Shown: piece by piece, positions 1-5,754 of the stretch
Layout: each line of letters starts with the position of its first letter
Position numbering within the stretch: the stretch's first letter is position 1
DNA from: Phenylobacterium sp.
GTDB lineage: Bacteria > Pseudomonadota > Alphaproteobacteria > Caulobacterales > Caulobacteraceae
Direction of reading: 5' to 3'
DNA: 9,555 nt
Assembly: GCA_025350885.1 (NCBI GenBank)
Contig: JANXXA010000321.1
Coordinates: forward strand, 1 to 9,555
Notes under the pieces: generated by a model
Database searches by the model: none
Seen by the model: only the letters and a program-made list of their open reading frames with translations
Told to the model about the DNA's origin: nothing
Made by a program: the position numbers and the translations under genes

Positions 1-333
1 CTCGACCACGTCGATGTGCGCCAGCAGCAGGATCGCCTTGGCCTTGGGGTCCCGGCCCGGATAGACCGCCACCAGGCCGCCGTTCTTGGGAAATTCCGGC
101 GCGGCGAAGCGGGTCAGGTCGCTATCGGGGAAGCCCGCCGCCTTCAGCCGCGCGGCCATCTTTTCCGCCGCCAGGGTGCAGCTGCCGTTGGAGGCCTGGG
201 TGTTGGTCTCGACCAGTTCCTTGTAGAGCGCCCGGAAGGCAATCTGGTCCGGGCGGCTCTGGGCCTGGACGGCGCCGGCGAGCGGGACGGCCAGAAGGCA
301 AATGGCGGCGAGCGCGCCGGCGAACTTTGTCAT
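1..333 (-). CDS. M20-family metallopeptidase, N-terminal fragment (cut by window edge)
   Basis: The reverse strand reads 111 codons from an ATG at 331-333 to the window edge without a stop, so this is the start of a longer gene. Residues 1-25 are a Sec signal peptide: Lys3, then a hydrophobic Ala/Leu-rich core ending in GAVQAQ, with likely cleavage near 24-25. The mature part continues FRALYKELVETNT, then a helix resembling M20 exopeptidases, and reaches LLLAHIDVVE at residues 102-111. That motif is the first metal-binding block of the M20/M25/M40 family, where the His binds zinc and the Asp two residues on is part of the catalytic centre. The family cleaves dipeptides or acyl-amino acids; full-length members are about 450-500 residues, so most of the catalytic and dimerisation domains lie outside the window. 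A GGGG tract at 341-344 is a modest ribosome site 7 nt from the ATG. The gene diverges from the MBL hydrolase. Substrate cannot be inferred. Confidence 0.85.
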   Translation of the reverse strand, partial: MTKFAGALAAICLLAVPLAGAVQAQSRPDQIAFRALYKELVETNTQASNGSCTLAAEKMAARLKAAGFPDSDLTRFAAPEFPKNGGLVAVYPGRDPKAKAILLLAHIDVVE

Positions 334-407
334 GAGGGATCCCCGATAAGCTTGGCGCGGACTATTTCAGCCGTCTCGCCCGGCGGCAAGCGAGCCTCCT
401 GACACCA

Positions 408-1538
408 ATGCGTTTGCCCTGGCGGCCGGGGCGGCCGAAGATGGAGGCTCGACCTTGGGAGCAGACATTGCGGGACGGCATCGAACAGACCTTCGCGGAC
501 CATCCGCGGCCGAAGCTCATCTACCCCTTCGAGCAGGGCGTGAAGGTGGGCGGCGAGGCGATGGATGTCGCGCCAGGGGTCAAGTGGCTGCGCATGCCGC
601 TGGGCGGGGCGTTGGGGTTCATCAACGTCTGGGCGATCGAGGAGGCGGATGGCTGGGCCATCGTCGACACCGGCATGGGCGGGACGGCGACGCGAGACGC
701 CTGGCGCGCCGCGTTCCAGGGGCCGCTGGCCGGCAAGACCGTCAGCCGGGTGTTCGTCACCCACATGCACCCAGACCACATCGGCATGAGCGGTTATCTG
801 ACGCGGAAGTTCGACGCCAAGCTGTGGATCACCCGGCTGGAATATCTGACCTGCCGTTCGCTGTCGGCCGACACCGGGCGCGAGGCGCCGGACGACGCCG
901 TGCAGTTCTTCCGCGCCGCCGGCTGGGACGAAGACGCGCTGGAACACTACAAGGCCCGCTTCGGCGGCTTCGGGCGAGGCCTGCACGCCCTGCCCGACAG
1001 CTACCACCGGCTCAACGACGGCGACGAGATCGAGATCGGCGGTAAGCTGTGGCGCATCGTGGTGGGTTCCGGCCACAGCCCCGAGCACGCCTGCCTGCAC
1101 TGCCCCGAGCTGAAGCTGATGATCAGCGGCGACCAGGTGCTGCCGAAGATCTCTTCCAACGTCTCGGTTTTCCCCACGGAGCCCGACGGCGATCCGCTGA
1201 CCGACTGGTTGACCTCGCTGGCGCGGATCAGGACCAGGATCCCCGACGACGTGCTGGTGCTGCCCGCTCATAACGATCCGTTCCACGGCCTGCATGCGCG
1301 GATCGACCATCTGATCGGCGGCCACGAGCGCGGGCTTTCCCGACTTCATGCCCTGATCGCCGAGCCCAGGCGTGTGGTCGACGTGTTCCACGTCCTGTTC
1401 CGCCGCACCATCGACCAGAACCTGCTGGGCCTGGCCACCGGCGAGAGCCTGGCGCACCTCAACTGCCTGATGTCGCGCGGCCAGGCCGTGCGCACGCGCG
1501 ATGAAAACGGCATCGACTGGTACCGGGCGGCGGCCTAG
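408..1538 (+). CDS. MBL-fold metallo-hydrolase with C-terminal winged-helix-like domain
   Basis: This is a 376-residue metallo-beta-lactamase superfamily hydrolase, probably cytoplasmic because no signal peptide is visible. The metal site is complete. THMHPDHIG gives His119, His121, Asp123 and His124; GSGHSPEH gives His223; GDQVLP gives Asp242; LPAHNDPF gives His288. This is the dinuclear zinc pattern of the glyoxalase II / LACTB2 branch rather than of true beta-lactamases. Residues from about 295 to the end (helical, ending in LAHLNCLMSRGQAV then a short strand) resemble the winged-helix tail of LACTB2-like hydrolases. The reaction is presumably hydrolysis of a thioester, ester or phosphodiester; the substrate is unknown. 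The start is uncertain: ATG408 has no good ribosome site, and ATG441 (residue 12, MEARPW) is an equally plausible start giving 365 residues. The gene precedes an SDR operon by 37 nt on the same strand, so they may be co-transcribed, although a candidate operator lies between them. Confidence 0.9.
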   Translation: MRLPWRPGRPKMEARPWEQTLRDGIEQTFADHPRPKLIYPFEQGVKVGGEAMDVAPGVKWLRMPLGGALGFINVWAIEEADGWAIVDTGMGGTATRDAWRAAFQGPLAGKTVSRVFVTHMHPDHIGMSGYLTRKFDAKLWITRLEYLTCRSLSADTGREAPDDAVQFFRAAGWDEDALEHYKARFGGFGRGLHALPDSYHRLNDGDEIEIGGKLWRIVVGSGHSPEHACLHCPELKLMISGDQVLPKISSNVSVFPTEPDGDPLTDWLTSLARIRTRIPDDVLVLPAHNDPFHGLHARIDHLIGGHERGLSRLHALIAEPRRVVDVFHVLFRRTIDQNLLGLATGESLAHLNCLMSRGQAVRTRDENGIDWYRAAA

Positions 1539-1541
1539 AGA

Positions 1542-1554
1542 CTTACGCTGTAAG
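1542..1554. promoter_or_regulatory. Perfect 13-bp palindrome, candidate TetR-type operator
   Basis: The sequence CTTAC-GCT-GTAAG is a perfect 5-bp inverted repeat with a 3-nt spacer, in the 37-nt gap between the MBL hydrolase stop (1536-1538) and the SDR start (1576). TTAC(N3)GTAA with flanking C/G is the kind of site bound by TetR-family repressors, which commonly control SDR and acyl-CoA catabolic genes. That role is inferred: no regulator gene is in the window and I found no second copy. It is AT-richer than its surroundings. It would suit repression of an internal promoter for the SDR-SDR-GNAT operon. Confidence 0.4.
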
Positions 1555-1575
1555 GTTCCGAAAGGTTGAACGTCC

Positions 1576-2538
1576 ATGACCCGCATAACCTCGGGGTTCG
1601 ATCCCTATACTGACGCTGCCGTCGTGCTGGAGGGCAAGGATCTTTCCGGCCGGACCGCCATCGTCACCGGCGGGGCGACCGGTATCGGCATCGAGACCGT
1701 CCGCGCGCTGGCCGGCGCCGGCGCCGATGTGATGATCGCCGTGCGCAACAAGGTAGCGGGCGAGGCCGCCGCCGCTAAGCTCAATGATGAGCTGAGGGCT
1801 CCGCGGGTCAGCGTCGGCACGCTGGACCTCTCTGACCTTGCGACCGTGGCCGCCTTCGCCACCGACTGGGGCGACCGTCCGCTGCACATGCTGATCAACA
1901 ACGCGGGCGTCATGGCCTGCCCGTTGAGCTACACCGCAGATGACCTGGAGATGCAGCTCGGAACCAACCACTTCGGCCACTTCGCGCTGGGCATGGGACT
2001 GGCCCGGGCGCTGATGAACGGCGCCGAGGAGGGCCGCGGTGCGCGGCTGGTCTCGCTGTCCTCGATCGCCCACCTGCGCAGCGCCATGAACTTCGACGAT
2101 CCGCACTACCGCACCCGCCCCTATGAGAAGTGGCAGGCCTATGGCCAGTCGAAGACCGCCAACGCCCTGTTTGCCCTGGGCTTTCATCAGAGGTTCGCCG
2201 ACCTGGGCGTCACCGCCAACTCGGTCATGCCCGGCGGGATCATGACGCCGTTGCAGCGCCATCTTCCCCGTGAAGAGATGATCGCCATGGGCTGGATGGA
2301 CGAGGCGGGCGTCATCGCCACCGGCTTCAAGACACCGGCGCAGGGGGCCTCGACCAGCGTCTGGGCGGCCACCGGAGATGAGCTTGAGGGCGTCGGCGGA
2401 CTTTATCTGGAAAACCTGGCTGAGGCTCAGACCTTCAAACCGGGCGACCGCTTCGGCGTCGCGCCTCATGCCCTCGACCCGAGCGCCGCCGACCAGCTGT
2501 GGGCGTTGTCAGAAGAAACCACGGGAGCCAAGCTGTGA
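1576..2538 (+). CDS. SDR oxidoreductase, retinol dehydrogenase-like (classical type)
   Basis: This is a 320-residue NAD(P)-dependent short-chain dehydrogenase/reductase with every classical signature. TGGATGIG at 31-38 is the dinucleotide loop, and NNAG at 108-111 follows. Asn131 sits in the TNHFGHF stretch. LVSLSSIAH holds the catalytic Ser (162 or 163), and Tyr189 with Lys193 form YGQSK. Arg57 at the end of the second strand favours NADP(H). The TNHFGHF segment and the inserted FDDPHYRTRPYEKWQAYGQSK-type region match the retinol dehydrogenase / WW-domain oxidoreductase-like branch, which interconverts alcohols and carbonyls on lipophilic substrates; the real substrate is unknown. Length is normal for that branch. 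The ATG at 1576 has only a weak AAGG site 11 nt upstream. The stop codon overlaps the GTG start of the next SDR, so the two are translationally coupled. Confidence 0.93.
   Translation: MTRITSGFDPYTDAAVVLEGKDLSGRTAIVTGGATGIGIETVRALAGAGADVMIAVRNKVAGEAAAAKLNDELRAPRVSVGTLDLSDLATVAAFATDWGDRPLHMLINNAGVMACPLSYTADDLEMQLGTNHFGHFALGMGLARALMNGAEEGRGARLVSLSSIAHLRSAMNFDDPHYRTRPYEKWQAYGQSKTANALFALGFHQRFADLGVTANSVMPGGIMTPLQRHLPREEMIAMGWMDEAGVIATGFKTPAQGASTSVWAATGDELEGVGGLYLENLAEAQTFKPGDRFGVAPHALDPSAADQLWALSEETTGAKL
2523..2527 (+). promoter_or_regulatory. Ribosome binding site that fixes the GTG start at 2535
   Basis: GGGAG lies 7 nt upstream of GTG 2535-2537. This decides the start of the HSDL2-like gene in favour of the GTG over an in-frame ATG at 2499. 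The ATG would add 12 residues (beginning MGVVRRNH) that do not resemble the start of any SDR and would overlap the upstream gene by 40 nt. Confidence 0.7.
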
Positions 2539-3410
2539 GCCTGTCAGGCAAGACCCTCTTCGTCACCGGCGCCAGTCGCGGCATCGGCCTGGCCATCGCG
2601 CTCAGGGCCGCCCGCGACGGGGCGAACATCGTGGTGGCCGCCAAGACCGCCGAGGCGCACAAACACCTGCCCGGCACCATCTATTCGGCTGCGGCGGAGA
2701 TAGAAAAAGCCGGCGGCCAGGCCCTGCCGCTGATCGTCGATGTGCGCGAGGAGGCGTCCGTCATGGCGGCCGTCGAACAGGCCGTCCAACGCTTCGGCGG
2801 CATCGACATCTGCGTCAACAACGCCTCGGCGATCCAGCTGACCGGCACGCTCGCCACCGATATGAAACGCTACGACCTGATGAACCAGGTGAACGCGCGC
2901 GGGACCTATCTCACCTCCAAGGCCTGCATCCCGCATCTCAAGCGCAGCGCCAATCCCCACGTACTGATGCTGTCGCCGCCGCTGGACATGAACGCCAGGT
3001 GGTTCGCCGGCCACACCGCCTACAGCATGGCCAAGTTCGGCATGAGCCTGTGCGTGCTAGGCATGGCCGCCGAGTTCAAGGCCGACGGGATCGCCTTCAA
3101 CGCGCTCTGGCCGCGCACCGGCATCGCCACAGCGGCGATCCGGTTCGCGCTGTCGGGCGAAGAGGGCATGGCGCGCTGCCGCACCGTGGAGATCATGGCC
3201 GACGCGGCGCATGCGATCTTCGAGAAGCCGGCGCGCGACTTCACCGGCAACTTCCTGATCGACGACAGCTTCCTCTACGCCGAAGGGGTGCGGGATTTCG
3301 ACAAATACCGCGTCGATCCCACCCAGCCGCTGATGCCCGACTTCTTCGTGCCGGACGCCATGCCGCCACCGCCAGGCGTGATCATCGGCGGCGGTTCCGC
3401 GCCCGCATGA
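2535..3410 (+). CDS. HSDL2-like SDR family oxidoreductase
   Basis: A 291-residue SDR whose sequence closely follows the hydroxysteroid dehydrogenase-like protein 2 (HSDL2, SDR13C) family. TGASRGIG is at 11-18 and AAKTAEAHKHLPGTIYSAA at about 35-53, a stretch characteristic of HSDL2. NNASAI is at 95-100 and Asn120 sits in QVNARGTY. LMLSPPLDMN holds Ser147, and Tyr163 with Lys167 form AYSMAKFGMS. LWPRT follows the active site. The catalytic tetrad is therefore complete. Eukaryotic HSDL2 carries a C-terminal sterol-carrier (SCP2) domain, which is absent here. HSDL2 proteins are linked to fatty-acid and lipid metabolism, but their reaction is poorly defined. The GTG start overlaps the previous stop by 4 nt (GTGA) and has a good ribosome site. 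Its own stop overlaps the GNAT start (ATGA), so it is the middle gene of a coupled trio. The C-terminus ends in a Pro/Gly-rich tail. Confidence 0.93.
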   Translation: MSLSGKTLFVTGASRGIGLAIALRAARDGANIVVAAKTAEAHKHLPGTIYSAAAEIEKAGGQALPLIVDVREEASVMAAVEQAVQRFGGIDICVNNASAIQLTGTLATDMKRYDLMNQVNARGTYLTSKACIPHLKRSANPHVLMLSPPLDMNARWFAGHTAYSMAKFGMSLCVLGMAAEFKADGIAFNALWPRTGIATAAIRFALSGEEGMARCRTVEIMADAAHAIFEKPARDFTGNFLIDDSFLYAEGVRDFDKYRVDPTQPLMPDFFVPDAMPPPPGVIIGGGSAPA

Positions 3411-3886
3411 CGGTCACCGTACGGGTCGCCTCGCCGGCCGACATCCCGCTGATCCTGCGGTTCATCCGCGACCTGGCGGAATACGAGAAACTGCTGCACG
3501 AGGTCGAGGCCACCGAGGCCGACATCCGCCGCGACCTGTTCGGCGAGAACCCCCGCTGCTTTTGCGACATCGCCGAGGCGGGCGGCCGACCCGTGGGCTT
3601 CGCGCTCTGGTACTACAGCTATTCGACCTTTCAGGGGCGGGCAGGGATCTTCCTGGAGGACCTGTTCGTCGAACTCGACGCACGCGGGCTGGGCGCCGGA
3701 AAGGCGCTGCTGGCGCGGCTCGCCCGACGCTGCGTCGAGGCTGACCTCGGTCGGCTGGAATGGTCGGTGCTCGACTGGAACGCCCCGTCGATCGCCTTCT
3801 ACGACAGCCTGGGCGCCGCGGCGAAGACCGGCTGGACGGTGCGCAGGCTGGATGGCGAGGCGTTGGAGCGGCTGGCTGAGGGCTGA
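3407..3886 (+). CDS. GNAT N-acetyltransferase, diamine/thialysine acetyltransferase-like
   Basis: This 159-residue protein has a full GNAT fold. Its first strand and helix read RVASPADIPLILRFIRDLAEYEK (6-28). The segment WYYSYSTFQGRAGIFLEDLFV (68-88) and the acetyl-CoA loop ARGLGAGKALL (92-102) follow, then EWSVLDWNAPSIAFYDSLGA (118-137). These blocks match the spermidine/spermine acetyltransferase (SAT1/SAT2) branch closely, including Glu84-Asp85 before the pyrophosphate loop and Tyr132 in the position of the general acid. Bacterial members acetylate diamines, thialysine or related amines with acetyl-CoA in the cytoplasm; the exact substrate here is inferred only to that level. The ATG at 3407 overlaps the HSDL2-like stop by 4 nt, so it is the last gene of the coupled trio. 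A longer open frame runs upstream from 2378, but that part is antisense-like coding noise inside the two SDR genes. Confidence 0.92.
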   Translation: MTVTVRVASPADIPLILRFIRDLAEYEKLLHEVEATEADIRRDLFGENPRCFCDIAEAGGRPVGFALWYYSYSTFQGRAGIFLEDLFVELDARGLGAGKALLARLARRCVEADLGRLEWSVLDWNAPSIAFYDSLGAAAKTGWTVRRLDGEALERLAEG

Positions 3887-3892
3887 GCGTCG

Positions 3893-3925
3893 CTGAAAGC
3901 GGCGGCGTCCAACTTCCGGTTTCAG
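3893..3925 (+). terminator. Hairpin after the SDR-SDR-GNAT operon, possible terminator
   Basis: CTGAAAGCGG at 3893-3902 pairs with CCGGTTTCAG at 3916-3925 (9 of 10 pairs, one G-G mismatch) across a 13-nt loop. It begins 7 nt after the GNAT stop. There is no proper T-tract after it, only a short GGGTTTG nearby, so it is at best a weak intrinsic terminator or a 3'-end-stabilising structure. Confidence 0.35.
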
Positions 3926-3934
3926 AGCCTGGGT

Positions 3935-3963
3935 TTGACTCGCCACGCTCCGGAGTGATCCTA
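3935..3963 (+). promoter_or_regulatory. Possible promoter for the SDR at 3993
   Basis: TTGACT at 3935-3940 is a good housekeeping-sigma -35 element. GATCCTA at 3957-3963 is a possible -10 element at 16-nt spacing. The pair sits in the 106-nt gap between the GNAT stop and the next gene, just after the hairpin at 3893-3925. The -10 match is poor, so this is tentative. Confidence 0.3.
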
Positions 3964-3980
3964 CCCGGGGCGAAGGCATC

Positions 3981-3987
3981 AAGGAGG
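3981..3987 (+). promoter_or_regulatory. Strong ribosome binding site that fixes the GTG start at 3993
   Basis: AAGGAGG is a near-perfect anti-16S match ending 5 nt before GTG 3993-3995. It is the best ribosome site in the window and supports the non-ATG start of the third SDR. Confidence 0.8.
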
Positions 3988-3992
3988 CTGGC

Positions 3993-4865
3993 GTGGCGAA
4001 GACACTGATCACCGGGGCGAGCAAGGGAATCGGCCGGGAAACCGCCCTGGTGCTGGCGCGGGCGGGACACACCGTCGTCGCGGCGATGCGAACCCCCAGG
4101 GATTGCGACCTCGCTGACATCGCCGCGCGCGAGAACCTGCCGATCGTCGTCGCCGAGCTCGATGTCGATGACGACGCATCTGTCGCCAGCCTCTTCGCGG
4201 CCGGGCCGGGCGCCGCCGACAGCATCGACGTGCTGATCAATAACGCCGGCATCTACAGCATCGACGCGGTCGAGGATGAAACCCTGGCCCGGTTCCAGGC
4301 GGTGATGAACACCAACTACTTCGGCACGCTGCGCTGCATCAAGGCGGTCGCGCCGTCGATGCTCGCGCGCCGCGCCGGCCTGATCGTCAATGTGTCGTCG
4401 ATCGCCGGGCGCATCGCGGCGGCGGGGTCAGGCGCCTATGCCGCATCGAAATTCGCCGTCGAAGCGCTCAGCGAGTCGCTGGCCGCGGAAATGTCCGCGT
4501 TCGGGGTCCGTGTCGTCCTGGTCGAGCCGGGCATCATCGCCACGCCGATGACCCTGGCCAATCTGCCGAAACCCAAGGCCGGCAGCGCCTATCCGCATGG
4601 CGGACGGATGCGCGCCTTTTACACCGCCACGCCGGACTCCGGGCCGCCGCCCACAGTGGTGGCGGAGACGATGCTGGAGATCGTCGAAGGCCGGACCACC
4701 CGGTTTCGCAACCCGTCCGGCCCCGATGCGGAGCCGTTCCTGGGCCTGCGCGCCAGCATGGCCGACGAAGCCTGGATAGGGATGAACGACACCCTGGACG
4801 ACACCGTCTATTTTGATCGGTTCCTCGCCCTGTCCGGCCTGGATCTGCGGCCGGCCTCGGACTGA
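3993..4865 (+). CDS. SDR family oxidoreductase (17beta-HSD-like classical SDR)
   Basis: A 290-residue classical SDR that begins directly at the first Rossmann strand (MAKTLITGASKGIG, with TGASKGIG at 7-14). NNAG is at 83-86 and Asn108 sits in MNTNYFGTLR. VNVSSIAG holds Ser136, and Tyr149 with Lys153 form AYAASK. VEPGIIATPM follows the active site. Arg33 after the second strand suggests NADP(H). The pattern resembles the 17beta-hydroxysteroid dehydrogenase-like SDR group, which is broad, so substrate is unassigned. The last 40 or so residues (IGMNDTLDDTVYFDRFLALSGL) form a substrate-lid-like tail. The gene has its own strong ribosome site and a 106-nt upstream gap holding a hairpin and a possible promoter, so it is probably transcribed separately from the upstream trio. 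It converges on the PEP-CTERM gene with only 11 nt between stops. Confidence 0.92.
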   Translation: MAKTLITGASKGIGRETALVLARAGHTVVAAMRTPRDCDLADIAARENLPIVVAELDVDDDASVASLFAAGPGAADSIDVLINNAGIYSIDAVEDETLARFQAVMNTNYFGTLRCIKAVAPSMLARRAGLIVNVSSIAGRIAAAGSGAYAASKFAVEALSESLAAEMSAFGVRVVLVEPGIIATPMTLANLPKPKAGSAYPHGGRMRAFYTATPDSGPPPTVVAETMLEIVEGRTTRFRNPSGPDAEPFLGLRASMADEAWIGMNDTLDDTVYFDRFLALSGLDLRPASD

Positions 4866-4876
4866 TCCAGGAAGGT

Positions 4877-5572
4877 CTAGGCCGCGACCATCGCCCGGCG
4901 ACGACGCAAGGCCGCGCCCAGAGCGCCGAAGCCGCAGAGCATCAAGGCCCAGGACGCGGGCTCAGGCACGCCGCCCGAAGCGAAAATCGACAGATTGTCG
5001 AGGCCGGTGTCGCCGGAACCGGTCGTTGCCGCTGTCTGCTGGAAATCGATCGTCGCGCTGACCGCGCTGGCGATGAAGCTGTAGCTGAAAGCACCCCAAT
5101 GATCCCAAAGCGGTCCTGGGCCAAAGGGCGTCGTGTTGGAACTTATCGGCGCACTGTAGAGCTGCGAGGCGGACGCAGAGCCGGTCGACATCCAGACGTT
5201 GACCTGCTCGACCGTGCCCGGAATGACGAAGTCCTCACTGGCCAGTGAAAATTTCACGGTGTAGCGGCTGCCCGACGTCAGGCCGGTTATGGTCTGCGAC
5301 AGGTGATAGCTGCCGCTATCGATCCCGCCGCCCACCAGCGCGAAGATCCGACCCTCCGGCGGCGCGGCGCTGTAGTAGCCCGCTGACGTCAGATAGCCGC
5401 CAGGCGCGTTCCAGCCCGTGATCGCCCCAAAATAGACGCCGGCCGCCGGCACGCTGGCGGCGTCTGCTTCAAAGCCGCCGTTGACGATCGCCGCAGCGCC
5501 GGCGCCGGTGGCGCAAAGCGCGAACGACGCGGTGAGGGCGCAGAGGGCGACGGAAAGAGACTTGGAATTCAT
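4877..5572 (-). CDS. PEP-CTERM sorting domain-containing exported protein
   Basis: A 231-residue secreted protein. Residues 1-27 are a Sec signal peptide (Lys4, hydrophobic core, ATGAGAAA cleavage region). The mature part opens with IVNGGFEADAAS and is rich in Ser, Thr, Gly and aromatic residues with predicted beta-strands. This opening resembles DUF642 / galactose-binding-like jelly-roll proteins. The C-terminus (202-226) is a textbook PEP-CTERM signal: VPEPASWALML, a short hydrophobic GFGALGAAL span and an RRRR stop. Such proteins are cleaved and anchored or released by an exosortase in organisms that make exopolysaccharide; the exosortase itself is not in this window. Two features suggest an extracytoplasmic matrix or surface role, which is inference. 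An AGGAGT ribosome site at 5578-5583 lies 5 nt from the ATG, inside an inverted repeat described separately. Upstream spacing indicates a single-gene transcript. Confidence 0.92.
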   Translation of the reverse strand: MNSKSLSVALCALTASFALCATGAGAAAIVNGGFEADAASVPAAGVYFGAITGWNAPGGYLTSAGYYSAAPPEGRIFALVGGGIDSGSYHLSQTITGLTSGSRYTVKFSLASEDFVIPGTVEQVNVWMSTGSASASQLYSAPISSNTTPFGPGPLWDHWGAFSYSFIASAVSATIDFQQTAATTGSGDTGLDNLSIFASGGVPEPASWALMLCGFGALGAALRRRRAMVAA

Positions 5573-5589
5573 GAGACACTCCTGAATTC
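5565..5589 (-). promoter_or_regulatory. Inverted repeat enclosing the RBS and start codon of the PEP-CTERM gene
   Basis: On the coding (minus) strand GAATTCA (5589-5583) and TGAATTC (5571-5565) are perfect 7-bp complements separated by 11 nt. The intervening loop carries GGAG of the Shine-Dalgarno. The AUG (5572-5570) begins on the last loop base and enters the descending stem, so the fold would partly hide the start codon. The stem is AU-rich and could melt easily. The structure is seen in sequence; a regulatory role is inferred. Confidence 0.35.
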
Positions 5590-5714
5590 TATGGTCGTGA
5601 CGACTGCCGAATTGAGACAGCTCGGGTCATCCCGAAGACCTGCGTTCCACGTTAACCGTCATAATGGCGTCGCCACAAGCAGGTTCACCTGGGACGCGAA
5701 TTCCGGGTCGCGGG

Positions 5715-5749
5715 GTCCCGGACACGGCGCAAGCGCCGCGTTCCGGGAC
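5715..5749 (-). terminator. Very strong hairpin after the MFS-SDR operon (terminator-like or REP-like)
   Basis: Left arm 5715-5730 and right arm 5733-5749 form 15 base pairs with one A-C mismatch (5724/5739), one bulged T (5742) and a nominal AA loop. It begins 5 nt beyond the stop of the minus-strand SDR (5755-5757). It has no following T-tract on that strand, so it is not a canonical intrinsic terminator. It may stabilise or delimit the 3' end, or be a copy of a dispersed palindromic repeat. It also separates this operon from the PEP-CTERM promoter region downstream. Confidence 0.5.
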
Positions 5750-5754
5750 AGTTC

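Noticed and set aside
330..1586. Minus-strand 418-residue open frame opposite the MBL hydrolase
   Set aside because: It is the antisense shadow of a gene with a complete metal-binding motif set. Its composition (Gln/His/Arg/Val-rich) matches GC-rich antisense noise and no family is recognisable.
2378..3406. N-terminal extension of the GNAT gene upstream to 2378
   Set aside because: The extension is Arg/His-rich, overlaps two well-supported SDR genes in another frame, and the true GNAT start is the ATGA overlap at 3407.
5622..5635. Small inverted repeat TCGGG-TCAT-CCCGA upstream of the PEP-CTERM gene
   Set aside because: A 5-bp GC stem with a 4-nt loop is expected by chance in DNA of this composition, and nothing else marks it as an operator or terminator.
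5584..5754. Small plus-strand open frames starting at 5591 and 5664 in the gap upstream of the PEP-CTERM gene
   Set aside because: They run on into the antisense strand of the SDR gene, have no ribosome site, and show no recognisable protein features.
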